30,968 nucleotides of DNA from Candidatus Zixiibacteriota bacterium (GCA_900498245.1 LS998015.1:2989091-3020058); one strand, 5' to 3'; shown: positions 1 to 10,133, numbered from the stretch's first letter. The notes: generated by a model from the letters alone, not told the origin. A program made the numbers and translations.

Positions 1-63
1 GCATGCCCAATCCCCTGTAAGCACCGGTCCATAGAACGACCGGGTTACTTTCTCCCAAAAATT

Positions 64-96
64 AAGGGCGGTCCAAATCGACCGCCCTTCTCTTTT
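64..96. terminator. Bidirectional intrinsic terminator downstream of fumC
   Basis: A perfect 9-bp inverted repeat (AAGGGCGGT at 64-72, ACCGCCCTT at 81-89) encloses an 8-nt loop. It is followed by a T-rich tract on the plus strand (90-96) and by an AATTTTT tract on the minus strand. It lies about 20 nt past the fumarase stop codon, so it can end that minus-strand transcript and also any plus-strand transcript entering from the left. Bases 1-60 contain no recognisable gene. Confidence 0.8.
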
Positions 97-108
97 ATTA
101 TGGAGCTC

Positions 109-1506
109 TTACGATTCTTCGGGGGATTCCGTCATACGGTGCAAATCGAGGGCCTTGTCGAGCGTCTCTTTGTCGGCCAGTTTCTGTTCGAGAGCCAAAT
201 CTCTGACGGAGCGATCTTCCTTAAAAGCCTGTTGCGCCAAACGGGCGGCATGATGATAGCCGATAATGGGATTCAGTGCGGTTGCCAGCGAGGTGCTTCG
301 TTCGGCGAACCGCAGGCAGATATCCTCATTGGCTTTCAGCCCGCGGATGCATTTTTCGGCGAAAGCGGTCATCCCGGCGGCGAGGATCTGTATTTCCTGA
401 ATGAGATTATAGGCGATGATCGGCATCATGACATTGAGTTCGAGTTGCCCGGCCTGGGAGGCGTGGACAATACAGGCATCATTTCCGACGGCGTGGGAGC
501 AAATCATGTTAAGCATTTCGGCCAGTACCGGGTTGACCTTGCCCGGCATGATCGATGAACCGGGCTGGACCGGCGGCAATTGAATCTCATTGAATCCGGT
601 GCGCGGACCGGAGCCCAAAAGGCGCATATCATCGGCTATTTTTTTAAGACCGGTGATAAGAGTACGAAGGGCGCCGGCGAATTCCACCACGGCGTCGAAA
701 CTCTGCATCGCCTCGAACATATTGGCGGCGACACGAAAGTCCTGATCGGTCTTTTCATTAATATGCCTGATTACAAATTTCCGGTATCCTTCAGGAGCGT
801 TGAGGCCGGTTCCGACGGCGGTCCCGCCGATGACCAGTTCTTTGAGCCCCTCGAGAGATTCTGAGATTCGCTTCTTGTTGTTGCGCATCATGGCGGCATA
901 GGCGGAAAATTCCTGACCGAGGCGAATGGGGACGGCATCCTGAAGATGGGTACGGCCGCATTTGATGACGCGATCGAAATCCTTCTCTTTATTGGTCAGT
1001 TCCGTTTCAAGAAGATCGAGCGCCGGAAGGAGTTTCAGATTGGTCTCCATCACGGCGGCGATATGGATAGCGACATGAATGGTATCGTTAGTTGACTGCG
1101 CCATATTGACATGATCATTGGGGTGAACCAGTTTGTATTCGCCTTTCTTTCCGCCGAGGATTTCGGCGGCCCGGTTGGCGATGACTTCATTGATATTCAT
1201 ATTCTGCGAGGTTCCGGCGCCGGCCTGGAAAATATCAACGACGAATTGATCGGTCATTTGGCCGGAAAGAATTTCATCGGCGGCAACGGTAATCGCCCCG
1301 CCGATTTTTTTATCGAGCGCCCCGGCCTCCATATTGGCCCGGGCGGCGGCATATTTAATCACGGCTTGGGCCCTGATAAATTCGGCCTGGAGTTGAATGC
1401 CGCTAATCGGGAAATTGCCGACTGCCCGCTGGGTCTGGGCGCCGAAATAGGCATCAATGGGGACCTTCACTTCTCCGAGAGTATCTATTTCAATGCGATA
1501 ATCCAT
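109..1506 (-). CDS. fumC: Class II fumarate hydratase (fumarase C-type; aspartase superfamily)
   Basis: This 465-residue protein has the usual length of class II fumarases, which interconvert fumarate and L-malate in the TCA cycle in the cytoplasm as tetramers without an Fe-S cluster. Visible family features are the N-terminal GAQTQRA segment, the substrate-site GRTHLQDA block near residue 185, the IGGTAVGTGLNAPEGY block, and the signature loop GSSIMPGKVNP. The Gly in MPGKVNP favours fumarase over aspartase, which usually has MPAKVNP. The AGQLELNVM stretch is however aspartase-like, so aspartate ammonia-lyase activity cannot be excluded. The start is supported by GGAGG 7 nt upstream. It is transcribed divergently from the dockerin gene and ends at a hairpin terminator. 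Confidence 0.9.
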   Translation of the reverse strand: MDYRIEIDTLGEVKVPIDAYFGAQTQRAVGNFPISGIQLQAEFIRAQAVIKYAAARANMEAGALDKKIGGAITVAADEILSGQMTDQFVVDIFQAGAGTSQNMNINEVIANRAAEILGGKKGEYKLVHPNDHVNMAQSTNDTIHVAIHIAAVMETNLKLLPALDLLETELTNKEKDFDRVIKCGRTHLQDAVPIRLGQEFSAYAAMMRNNKKRISESLEGLKELVIGGTAVGTGLNAPEGYRKFVIRHINEKTDQDFRVAANMFEAMQSFDAVVEFAGALRTLITGLKKIADDMRLLGSGPRTGFNEIQLPPVQPGSSIMPGKVNPVLAEMLNMICSHAVGNDACIVHASQAGQLELNVMMPIIAYNLIQEIQILAAGMTAFAEKCIRGLKANEDICLRFAERSTSLATALNPIIGYHHAARLAQQAFKEDRSVRDLALEQKLADKETLDKALDLHRMTESPEES

Positions 1507-1561
1507 TTTATGCCTCCGGACTATAGGTATATATCAAGTTAAGTTACCAGATTTATTACGA

Positions 1562-1590
1562 AGGGTATCGTGCCATGATGGGGCTGTCAA
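1562..1590 (-). promoter_or_regulatory. Candidate sigma-70-type promoter for fumC
   Basis: On the minus strand a perfect TTGACA (plus-strand 1585-1590) is followed after 17 nt by TACCCT (1562-1567). The -35 is perfect and the -10 is poor. It lies about 55 nt upstream of the fumarase start in the divergent intergenic region. Confidence 0.35.
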
Positions 1591-1616
1591 GTTCTTTTTG
1601 TTGAGGGTATTTTTCG

Positions 1617-1645
1617 TTGACAGAAATGGACTTAAAGGGTATATT
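1617..1645 (+). promoter_or_regulatory. Sigma-70-type promoter of the BNR/dockerin gene
   Basis: A perfect -35 TTGACA (1617-1622), a 17-nt spacer and a -10 TATATT (1640-1645) lie 41 nt upstream of the start codon. A strong ribosome binding site, AAGGGAG (1674-1680), sits 6 nt before ATG 1687. The same promoter form recurs upstream of the other two secreted-protein genes in the window. Confidence 0.75.
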
Positions 1646-1686
1646 TTATCCGTAAATCAAAACTTCTTGCCTTAAGGGAGTCCTTT

Positions 1687-3624
1687 ATGATTATGCGGTT
1701 AATGGTCTTAGTTGCGCTAATTTTTCTCCTCACATTCCTCACCGCATCGGCGGCCCCGCCAATCCCCGAAAACCTTCAAATTTCAACCACATCATATCAG
1801 CTCCAGAACGAGGAACAGGTCTGGTTCTGCCCCACTGACAGCAATGTGCTGGTCGCCAACTGGCGCGATTTCCGTCTCGGATACCGCCAAATTGGGGTGG
1901 GACGGTCGGTTTTTGGCGGCGCTTTCTGGATCGACTCTCTGGTGACGCTGGATTTTCAGAAATTCGACCGCCAATCCGATCCGACCCTGACTGTTGACGC
2001 CGCCGGCAATTTCTATATGAGTTACCTTGACTATCAGTCAACCGTCGTGACTCAGGACGATTCGTCCTATATCACTTTCATCGTATCGACCGACAAAGGG
2101 GCTTCCTGGGTGGGACCGTACACGGTCGAGGGGACAATCGGTCACTATTTCGAAGATAAGCAGTTTATTACCGCCGATCGAAGCGCCGCGAGCCCGTACT
2201 TGGGGAATGTCTATGTGGCCTGGGCGCGGTTTCCGAATCCCAATAAAATAATGTTTGCCCGCTCCACGAATGGAGCCGTGAGTTTCGATCCTCCCCTGGT
2301 GGTGGGACCAGTGACAAGTTTCAGCTATCCCTGCGGGTCGGGATCTTTTGAAGGGGGGCAGTTTGCCAATCCCTTTACCGGCGCCGATGGTTCGGTTTAT
2401 GTCACCTGGACGGCGATCGGGATGAGCGACACGGTCAATTGTATCGGTAACTACTGTCTGAAACTGGTGAAATCGACCGATGGCGGAGTGACATTCACGG
2501 CACCATCGATTATCCGATTTACATTCGGAAATTGGGGGTTTGTCGACGGAGGTATCGACGTTTATAACGAACCGGTGGCGGTTGGCGATGTTACCGGCGG
2601 GCTGTTCGACGGTAACCTGTATATCGAATATGCCAATATGGATACCTCCAATACCGCCTATTTGGATTATAATATAGAATTTATACGCTCCACGGATGGG
2701 GGCGCTCATTGGACGGAACCGATATATGTCAATGACGACTATACCGGTCCCGGGGCGATGTTCGATCAATTTCATCCCTGGCTATTTGTTAATGAAGAGG
2801 GCTTACTGGTGACCATTTTTTATGACCAACGCACCGATCCGAACCATTACAAGTTCGATGTTTTCGCGGCCTATTCGTTCGACGGCGGTGAGACGTTCAC
2901 GACTAATCATAGAATTTCGGATGTTTCCATCAATCCGGGTCTTCTGGCCAAGGAGATCCCGGGAATCACACCCAACACCAACCCGCTACTGGTGACGCTG
3001 AGCCCGATGGCGGGGAAGATCGCAGAGTATATCGGGGTGACCGCTTTTCATGATAAAGTAATGGCGGTCTGGACCGATACCCGCAACGGAAATCAGGATG
3101 TTTTCGGCGCCAACTGGCATATTCCGCTTCTGGAGCCGCGTCTTCTTTCGCCGGTCGGGAGTGACTCGGTTCCAACCGGACTCCCCACTTTGCGCTGGGC
3201 GACAGGATGGAAGAACAATGACGATCGGTATCGCGCCGAAATCGCATCCGATTCCCTGTTCACCGATATTCTTTTCTCGGGCGTCTCGGACACGACATTT
3301 GTCACGTTATCGACCCCTGACCTGAACAAAGGGTATTATTTCTGGCGGGCCAAGGCGTTCAAAATTTCGACGGATGATTCCTCGGATTATTCCGTCGTGC
3401 AGAAGTTTTATGTGAACAAATTCATGTGCGGCGACGCCAATGCGAATGGGAGCGTAAATATACTTGACGTATCATACATCATAAATTATTTGTATCGCAG
3501 CGGTCCGCCGCCGGTTCCCCTTCAGTCGTCCGATGTCAACAACAGCGGGGGAACGAATATTCTCGATGTATCATACCTGATCAATTTTCTCTATAAAAAC
3601 GGACCGGCTCTTAATTGCCCTTGA
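1687..3624 (+). CDS. Secreted BNR/sialidase-like propeller protein with C-terminal type I dockerin
   Basis: The 645-residue protein starts with a signal peptide (hydrophobic residues about 3-20, likely cleavage after ASA near residue 22). Five Asp-box (BNR) motifs of the S-x-D/N-x-G-x-x-F/W type occur near residues 134, 192, 263, 335 and 397, which indicates a sialidase-like beta-propeller. A fibronectin-III-like segment follows at about 485-577. Residues 581-645 form a dockerin with two calcium loops (D583/N585/N587/D594 and D617/N619/S621/D628). No sialidase catalytic Arg triad or FRIP motif was recognised, so an enzymatic role is not claimed. The protein is probably surface-displayed or part of a cohesin-dockerin assembly, but no cohesin is in the window. 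It converges with cheB across a shared terminator. Confidence 0.88.
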   Translation: MIMRLMVLVALIFLLTFLTASAAPPIPENLQISTTSYQLQNEEQVWFCPTDSNVLVANWRDFRLGYRQIGVGRSVFGGAFWIDSLVTLDFQKFDRQSDPTLTVDAAGNFYMSYLDYQSTVVTQDDSSYITFIVSTDKGASWVGPYTVEGTIGHYFEDKQFITADRSAASPYLGNVYVAWARFPNPNKIMFARSTNGAVSFDPPLVVGPVTSFSYPCGSGSFEGGQFANPFTGADGSVYVTWTAIGMSDTVNCIGNYCLKLVKSTDGGVTFTAPSIIRFTFGNWGFVDGGIDVYNEPVAVGDVTGGLFDGNLYIEYANMDTSNTAYLDYNIEFIRSTDGGAHWTEPIYVNDDYTGPGAMFDQFHPWLFVNEEGLLVTIFYDQRTDPNHYKFDVFAAYSFDGGETFTTNHRISDVSINPGLLAKEIPGITPNTNPLLVTLSPMAGKIAEYIGVTAFHDKVMAVWTDTRNGNQDVFGANWHIPLLEPRLLSPVGSDSVPTGLPTLRWATGWKNNDDRYRAEIASDSLFTDILFSGVSDTTFVTLSTPDLNKGYYFWRAKAFKISTDDSSDYSVVQKFYVNKFMCGDANANGSVNILDVSYIINYLYRSGPPPVPLQSSDVNNSGGTNILDVSYLINFLYKNGPALNCP

Positions 3625-3649
3625 TGTCGAAATTAAACCGGAGATAAGA

Positions 3650-3673
3650 AAGGCGGTCATGTGACCGCCTTTT
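3650..3673. terminator. Bidirectional terminator between dockerin gene and cheB
   Basis: AAGGCGGTCA (3650-3659) and TGACCGCCTT (3662-3671) form a perfect 10-bp stem with a 2-nt centre. It is followed by T residues on the plus strand and preceded by A residues that serve as the T tract on the minus strand. It lies between two convergent stop codons (3624 and 3702). Confidence 0.85.
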
Positions 3674-3701
3674 CAATTTATAATCAATATTTCTGACAGG
3701 G

Positions 3702-5188
<1,487 letters not shown>

Positions 5189-5196
<8 letters not shown>

Positions 5197-5575
5197 TGAC
5201 GGCCTCCAGAATTCGGTCGATTATTTCTCCAATGGCCTCCGGCGTGAAGGGTTTGCGGATATACTCGCGAATACCCTTTTCCTTCAGTTCCTCAATTCTG
5301 GTCGTACTCCCGTCGGTGGAAACCACGATCACGGGAATATCCTTGAGCATCCCGTCTTTGGCCATGGCATTAATCAATTCGATGCCGGACATGACCGGCA
5401 TATTGAGATCGGTCAGGACCAGATCGATCCAATTCGCCTGAAGACACTCCAGCGCTTCCTGGCCATTGGCGGCCTCGAAGACCTGGTTGATCTGAAGTTT
5501 GGTCAGCCCGAGTGTTTTCACCAAAATGGACCTTATCGTTTTAGAATCATCGACAACAAGAATATTGTATGCCAT
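5189..5575 (-). CDS. CheY-like single-domain response regulator (second copy)
   Basis: The 128-residue protein is a stand-alone receiver domain without an output domain. It has the acidic pair D9/D10, phospho-acceptor D56 in LTDLNMP, S86/T87 at the switch position (VVSTDG) and K108 in RKPF, so it should be phosphorylatable. In chemotaxis, such proteins carry the signal from CheA-P to the motor, or act as phosphate sinks. It lies 4 nt after the HDOD gene and overlaps the downstream cheX-like gene by 8 bp. Which of the two CheY-type proteins in this operon contacts the motor cannot be told from sequence. Confidence 0.93.
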
Positions 5576-5579
5576 AATT

Positions 5580-6452
5580 TCATCTCCTGACGGCTTCGGT
5601 GGACGGAATTTCCTTAAACAAGTTTTCCATTTGCTCCATCATCAGTATGGTTTGACTGATGGCCAGTTCAATAGTCGTCACCGAAAGACTCAATCTATTT
5701 ATAGAATTTTCATTCAATCGATATTGCAGATCGTCCCGTCCCAGCCCGAAGCCCTCCATGAGGCAGACGGAGTCGGCGACATGAACAATATCAAGGGAGG
5801 GATCGATTTGCGGGGCGGAATCGGGATTATGGTGCCAGCGAATGCTATTGACGATCAATTCAGGGAAATGCCAGTGTTCGGAGATAATGGCCCCGACCTC
5901 GGAATGGTCGATTCCCAGAATCTCAAGTTCGGCCTCTTCGAAAGTCAATTTTCGTTGATTGACAAGTTCCTGGATTTCATCAAATTTCCCCGCCACGAAT
6001 TCGCTCATGGCGATTTTGCCGATGTCGTGAAGGAGGCCGGCGGTATAGATCGTGCCGGCATCGCGAATCCCCGACAAGGTACAGAGAGACTCGGACATGA
6101 TCGCCACCGCGGTGGAATGCCGCCAGAGTCCTTCGCTGGACAGATCGTATCCCGGTGCGGGCTTCTTCAGATTGGAATATATCAGCGATGACAGGGCAAT
6201 TTGATAAATCCATTTCGTTCCCAGACGAAATGTGGCTTCGGCCAGCGAGGTCACCGGGCGGTTGAACCCGAGAAAAGAGGAGTTGGCCGCTTTAAGGACA
6301 TTGGCCGTCAGGGCCGGGTCAATTTGAATAATACGGGATATTTCCTTGGCGGCCGACTCGGGATCGCCGAGCACAGCCAGGAGCCTGTTGACCATCACGG
6401 GAAGAGTCGGAAAGGATGAAATCCCGGATATAATTTTCTCTTTGGTTTTCAT
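5580..6452 (-). CDS. HDOD-domain signalling protein
   Basis: The 290-residue protein is a single HDOD domain (about residues 8-205) with a C-terminal helical extension. The segment FPTLPVMVNRLLAVL near the N-terminus and IIQIDPALTANVLKAANSS around 41-59 are characteristic. An HD pair is visible at H142/D143 in LLHDIGK. HDOD proteins are HD-GYP-like regulators that usually lack the full catalytic set and work through protein contacts in c-di-GMP or motility circuits. The start overlaps the cheD stop by 4 bp (ATGA), and a GGGGAG ribosome binding site lies inside cheD, so it is translationally coupled to adaptation genes. Confidence 0.9.
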   Translation of the reverse strand: MKTKEKIISGISSFPTLPVMVNRLLAVLGDPESAAKEISRIIQIDPALTANVLKAANSSFLGFNRPVTSLAEATFRLGTKWIYQIALSSLIYSNLKKPAPGYDLSSEGLWRHSTAVAIMSESLCTLSGIRDAGTIYTAGLLHDIGKIAMSEFVAGKFDEIQELVNQRKLTFEEAELEILGIDHSEVGAIISEHWHFPELIVNSIRWHHNPDSAPQIDPSLDIVHVADSVCLMEGFGLGRDDLQYRLNENSINRLSLSVTTIELAISQTILMMEQMENLFKEIPSTEAVRR

Positions 6453-6928
6453 AATTCGTTCTCCCCATGTGACGATTTAATCGTGACCAGACCGGTATCC
6501 AATTCAAACCGCATGGTTCGCGACAGCATCCCGCCCACATCACTGGAATTTATCAAAATATTGTTTTTCCATAAGATTTTCCTGAGAATCAGGAAATTAC
6601 GCTCGCCGATATTGAAGACTTTATTCTGATCCATCAACTGCGAACCGCCGGCGGCTTTGACTATAAGGCGGCTCTTGGCGGCTCCCCTGGCAATAATACC
6701 TTTCAAAAGCAACGGGACACCGGTATCGGCAAACATACCGGGTTTGGCCTCGGCTTTTTCGGGAGATATTTTTGACAGGGGGAGCATGTAGTGGATCATT
6801 CCGCCCACTTTAGCGATCGGATCGTAGGCCGTCAAACCAATGCAGGAGCCAAGCGAATATGTGATCAGCACATCGCCAGGATTGGAAGAAACCTGAATGT
6901 CCGATATTCCAACAACTATCAAGGACAT
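6449..6928 (-). CDS. cheD: CheD, chemoreceptor glutamine deamidase
   Basis: CheD deamidates specific glutamines of chemoreceptors and in many bacteria also binds CheC to tune receptor activity. The 159-residue protein has the normal family length. The catalytic Cys is C29 in SLGSCIG and the His is H46 in GGMIHYMLP; a conserved Thr (T69) in the FADTG segment is also present. It lies 3 nt after the cheR stop and overlaps the HDOD start by 4 bp. No CheC is encoded here. The CheX proteins are the nearest relatives, so the usual CheC-CheD regulation may be missing or altered. Confidence 0.95.
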   Translation of the reverse strand: MSLIVVGISDIQVSSNPGDVLITYSLGSCIGLTAYDPIAKVGGMIHYMLPLSKISPEKAEAKPGMFADTGVPLLLKGIIARGAAKSRLIVKAAGGSQLMDQNKVFNIGERNFLILRKILWKNNILINSSDVGGMLSRTMRFELDTGLVTIKSSHGENEL

Positions 6929-6931
6929 ATA

Positions 6932-7735
6932 CTATACCTTTAAATATATAGAAGGCCTGACACACCGAAAACCGTCGGACATACCGGTGATGCTTTCCGC
7001 ATGGCCGACCAATAAATAGCCCCCTGGTTTCAATAGCCTATTGAATTCATGAATCAAGCCGGAACGGACCCGGCGGTCAAAGTAAATCATGACATTGCGG
7101 CAGAAAATCATATCCAGTTGTTTCCTGATGGGGTACGGCGGGGTCGAAAGATTGAATTGCCGGAAGATAATCATATCCCGCAGGCGGTCGTTGACCCTAT
7201 AAATATGCCGCCCATTTTGACCGTGGCGGGTGAAATATTTCGTCCGCAGATGTTTGGGAACCGGCGCCACTTTGTCTTCGGTATATTCTCCGGTCACGGA
7301 AATCTCCAGGACCCGCGATGAAATATCGGTCGCAAGAATCTTTATATCGGCCGGCCGGTTACCTATGGTTTCAAGGATTTCAATGGCCATAGTGTACGGT
7401 TCCTCGCCGGTCGAAGAAGCGGCCGACCAGAAACGAAGAGCTTTCCTGCCGGACGCCATCCAGGAATCAATGGACTCGCGCATAAAGTCAAAATGGGACG
7501 GCTCCCGGTAGAAGGAAGTAACATTGGTGGAAATCGCCTCAAGCATCTGCTGAATTTCTTCGCCCGAGGTATCTTCCACGGCGTAATGATAATATTCGGC
7601 ATAGTCGGCAATATTAAGGAAGCGCATCCGCTTGGCTATTCGAGCCCGGACCAGCGCCTGTTTGTTGTCGCCCAGAGAGATGCCACTGCGCTCGTAAACA
7701 AGATCTCTAATCTTATTGAATGTTGTCTCTTTCAT
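6932..7735 (-). CDS. cheR: CheR, chemoreceptor glutamate methyltransferase
   Basis: CheR uses S-adenosylmethionine to methylate receptor glutamates, opposing CheB. The 267-residue protein has the all-helical CheR N domain (about 1-65), the TNVTSFYRE motif (70-78), the SAM-binding motif ending in SSTGEEPYTMA (107-117) and the FCRNVMIYFD motif near the C-terminal third, all expected of the family. It has no TPR extension. The start codon follows a weak AGGCG ribosome site. The single receptor in this operon lacks an obvious C-terminal CheR-tethering pentapeptide, so docking is probably through the receptor body. Confidence 0.96.
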   Translation of the reverse strand: MKETTFNKIRDLVYERSGISLGDNKQALVRARIAKRMRFLNIADYAEYYHYAVEDTSGEEIQQMLEAISTNVTSFYREPSHFDFMRESIDSWMASGRKALRFWSAASSTGEEPYTMAIEILETIGNRPADIKILATDISSRVLEISVTGEYTEDKVAPVPKHLRTKYFTRHGQNGRHIYRVNDRLRDMIIFRQFNLSTPPYPIRKQLDMIFCRNVMIYFDRRVRSGLIHEFNRLLKPGGYLLVGHAESITGMSDGFRCVRPSIYLKV

Positions 7736-7795
7736 ATTATCGCCTGTCGTACGCTCCGAACAATGTTAATCCATTGCACCCGGTCTCAACATTTG

Positions 7796-8158
7796 TCATG
7801 ACTGCAGAAATTTTTCCAACTTCGATTGGATATCCTTGGGACTGAACGGCTTTATCAGGTAATCATTCGCCCCGGATTTTATCGCCTCGATGACCTTTTC
7901 TTTTTCGGCCTCGGTCGTGACCATCACGACGGGAGTCTTGATACTGGCGGAACGAATCTTTTTGACGGCTTCGATCCCGGTCATGGTCGGCATGTTCCAA
8001 TCCATCAAAACAAGACCGATATCGGCCTGTTTGCCCAGAGTCTCAATCGCCTCCAACCCGTTAGAGGCCTCGATGATATCGTTGACGCCGCACTTTTTTA
8101 GAGCCCCTATGATGATTTTCCTCATTATCTGAGAATCATCGACTATAAGCACTTGCAT
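7796..8158 (-). CDS. cheY: CheY chemotaxis response regulator
   Basis: With the start at 8158 this is a 120-residue single receiver domain beginning MQVLIVDDSQ. That start is chosen because AAGGAGG lies 7 nt upstream; the frame stays open further upstream to 8233, but the extra 25 residues are low-complexity and have no ribosome site. Key residues are D7/D8, phospho-acceptor D53 in LMDWNMP, T81 (MVTT) and K103 in IKPF. The DWNMP signature is typical of true chemotaxis CheY. It overlaps the end of the upstream cheX by 23 bp, pairing regulator and phosphatase in one coupled unit. Confidence 0.95.
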   Translation of the reverse strand: MQVLIVDDSQIMRKIIIGALKKCGVNDIIEASNGLEAIETLGKQADIGLVLMDWNMPTMTGIEAVKKIRSASIKTPVVMVTTEAEKEKVIEAIKSGANDYLIKPFSPKDIQSKLEKFLQS

Positions 8159-8639
8159 GCTCTGCCTCCTTCTCGGAAACGACGGCCGGTTTGAAGCAGA
8201 CGGACACGGAAAAGGCGCCGTAAGCGCTGTCAAACGGCACGGTCAACCAGACGGTGTTGGACAGGTTGTTCAGTTTATATATGCTGCCGCGGACGACGGT
8301 CGGCAGGCTGAGGGAGATGGAATGTCCCCTAAATTTGGCCTTGGCGTTTCCGGCCACGATATTGACCAATTCCCCAACGCCATCAATTATGGACGAATCG
8401 ACCCCGCGAAATTCCGTTCCTACCATCTTGCCGATAACGGACAGAGCAGTCTTCACCGGCAGGCGAAGGGCCACGATACCCTGGGCGGTGCCGGACAACC
8501 CGATGACACCGATTATATCCGGGGCCCCTTTGTCGTCAATATCGACGGTCGGAGTTCCGGTCTCCACTTTGCTGTCAAGCATATTCTGAAAAACTTCCGA
8601 GACCGATTCGATAAAGGGATTGATGTTTTCAGCTTTCAT
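8136..8639 (-). CDS. cheX: CheX, CheY-P phosphatase
   Basis: The 167-residue protein begins MKAENINPFIESVSEVFQNM, a very typical CheX N-terminus, and contains the GTAQGIVALRLP strand and the catalytic helix with E90 and N93 in GELVNIVAGNAK. CheX dimers dephosphorylate CheY-P and replace CheZ in many non-enteric bacteria. The start is preceded by GGAG at 6 nt and overlaps the stop of the FapA-like gene by 4 bp (ATGA). The gene runs into cheY, so enzyme and substrate are made together. Confidence 0.92.
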   Translation of the reverse strand: MKAENINPFIESVSEVFQNMLDSKVETGTPTVDIDDKGAPDIIGVIGLSGTAQGIVALRLPVKTALSVIGKMVGTEFRGVDSSIIDGVGELVNIVAGNAKAKFRGHSISLSLPTVVRGSIYKLNNLSNTVWLTVPFDSAYGAFSVSVCFKPAVVSEKEAEHASAYSR

Positions 8640-10066
8640 GTTTGCTCCGTTCTATTTTCAAGTTCTGATGATAGTGCAATTTCAGCGGTCATGCGATCTA
8701 GACGGGCCTCGATCGGCCCGAGGAGGGCATTTTCGACCGTGTACTGGGAGTCAAATATCCTCAGGGTGACGCCGGGATAAACGGTCCCCAGGATGGTGAT
8801 ATAGGCATCTTTATTGGCAAATATTTCTTTGCGGATATTTTTGTTCTGTTCTTCCAGAGAATTAATTTCTTCATCGGCTTCGGTAATTTTGAACTCTATC
8901 TCCATCAGGCCCTCTTTTTGGGCGGCAGTCAGGGCCGCCATGCCGGCCTTGAGTTTTTTCAGAATCGGCGATAATTTTTTAATTGTCTCTTTCAACCCGA
9001 TTATGTCTTCGTTGTTCTTTTTCAATTTTTCCATCAGAGTAAAATTGACACCGGCGACCAGGGTAGTTTTTACATTGGCCTTCGAACCGGCTTCGTTTAC
9101 AGTTATGCCCTGTCCGGAGACTATTTCCCCGCCGACAATGCGGCCATCGCAGCGGACTTCGCCGCAGCATTTTATGAATGATTGAAATATTTCCGTACCG
9201 ACGACGACATTACCGCCGCATTCCACGACGCCATTGAGGATATATTTGGCTACGGTATTGCCGCCGACAATGACCCGCTTGGTGTTATTTTCGTTGATTC
9301 CTTCGCGGGCGGTGAGATTGCCGCCGCAGTTGATATCGCTGGCAAAAAGCATTCCGTGCACGTCGACACCGCCGGTCGCCTCCACCTTGAAATTGGCTTC
9401 AATGTTGCCATTAACCGCAATCTGCCCGGTATGCTTTATATTGCCCGTTTCGAGCCCGATGTCGCCGGCGACATAAAAGACTTCATCGACATCAAGGATT
9501 TTTCCGCTCAAGCGAACCTTGCCCGAGGTTTTGGCGCGATAGCCGTTTTCAGTGGCATCCCACAGGACATTGGGCCCGGAGCGCAGTTCGATATTATGGG
9601 GGCGGGAGACTTTAATCGGCAGACCATAAACATCCTGTCCATCCTTTCCCGGACGGGAGGGGATCATACGGACCAGAAGCTGGCCCTTTTCGACAGAAGT
9701 CTTTTCGACCTTTTGATGGAAATCGGTCCGCTTCGTGACGGGATCGACATAATATCCGGCCGTAAAATAATCATCGGTCCATTCCAGGCGCCCGTCTTCC
9801 GAGGGAACCGGCGGGATTCCGGAAGCGACAACTATGTCGACAATTCGGTCTTGTCCGGATTCATTGATCACGGCATCGGCCCTTTCCCAATCCGGAGGAC
9901 TTAATATTCCCATCTCTTTCATTTTTTCTTCGACCAGACCGTGCCAGTTGCCGTTCTGTAGTATGGATCTATCCAACGAGAGCAAAACGGATAATCCATC
10001 CCCGGCAATTTTAATTTCGAACGGCGCGGTTACCGGCGCAGTCTTATTTTCAGCAGTTTCCGTCAC
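8636..10066 (-). CDS. FapA-family (DUF342) protein
   Basis: The 476-residue protein starts with GTG at 10066, preceded by AAAGGAT. It has a FapA-like N-terminal region (about 15-190, with the GKDGQDVYGLPI segment), a right-handed beta-helix-like stretch rich in Gly and Val (about 195-340, repeats such as GDIGLETGNIKHTGQIAVNG), and a C-terminal coiled coil (about 345-430). FapA/DUF342 proteins are linked to polar flagellar assembly and to chemotaxis clusters, but their biochemical role is not settled. Its position between the receptor and cheX suggests a scaffold or localisation role in this array. That role is inference. Confidence 0.85.
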   Translation of the reverse strand: MTETAENKTAPVTAPFEIKIAGDGLSVLLSLDRSILQNGNWHGLVEEKMKEMGILSPPDWERADAVINESGQDRIVDIVVASGIPPVPSEDGRLEWTDDYFTAGYYVDPVTKRTDFHQKVEKTSVEKGQLLVRMIPSRPGKDGQDVYGLPIKVSRPHNIELRSGPNVLWDATENGYRAKTSGKVRLSGKILDVDEVFYVAGDIGLETGNIKHTGQIAVNGNIEANFKVEATGGVDVHGMLFASDINCGGNLTAREGINENNTKRVIVGGNTVAKYILNGVVECGGNVVVGTEIFQSFIKCCGEVRCDGRIVGGEIVSGQGITVNEAGSKANVKTTLVAGVNFTLMEKLKKNNEDIIGLKETIKKLSPILKKLKAGMAALTAAQKEGLMEIEFKITEADEEINSLEEQNKNIRKEIFANKDAYITILGTVYPGVTLRIFDSQYTVENALLGPIEARLDRMTAEIALSSELENRTEQT

Positions 10067-10077
10067 ACTTATCCTTT

Positions 10078-10106
10078 CGGGCGCGAAGTTTCGTACTCCG
10101 CGCCCG
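10078..10106. other. GC-rich stem-loop between MCP and fapA-like gene
   Basis: CGGGCGCG (10078-10085) and CGCGCCCG (10099-10106) form an 8-bp GC stem with a 13-nt loop. It sits after the receptor stop (10134) and directly abuts the ribosome binding site of the FapA-like gene. Neither strand has a T tract, so it is unlikely to be a full terminator. It may set the receptor-to-downstream mRNA ratio by stabilising the 3' end of the receptor segment or by tuning translation. Confidence 0.5.
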
Positions 10107-10133
10107 ATGTTTCATCAAGAATGCAGGTCGGCT

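Noticed and set aside
1560-1580. TGGCACG half-site suggestive of a sigma-54 promoter upstream of fumC
   Set aside because: The matching TTGC-type -12 element is missing at the required spacing; a TTGACA -35 covers the region better.
2038-2775. 245-residue minus-strand open frame inside the BNR/dockerin gene
   Set aside because: The plus-strand gene has a signal peptide, Asp boxes and dockerin; the antisense frame has none of these supports.
8159-8233. 25-residue N-terminal extension of CheY
   Set aside because: Receiver domains begin with the strand MQVLIVDD, and that ATG has a strong ribosome site; the extension is not conserved-looking.
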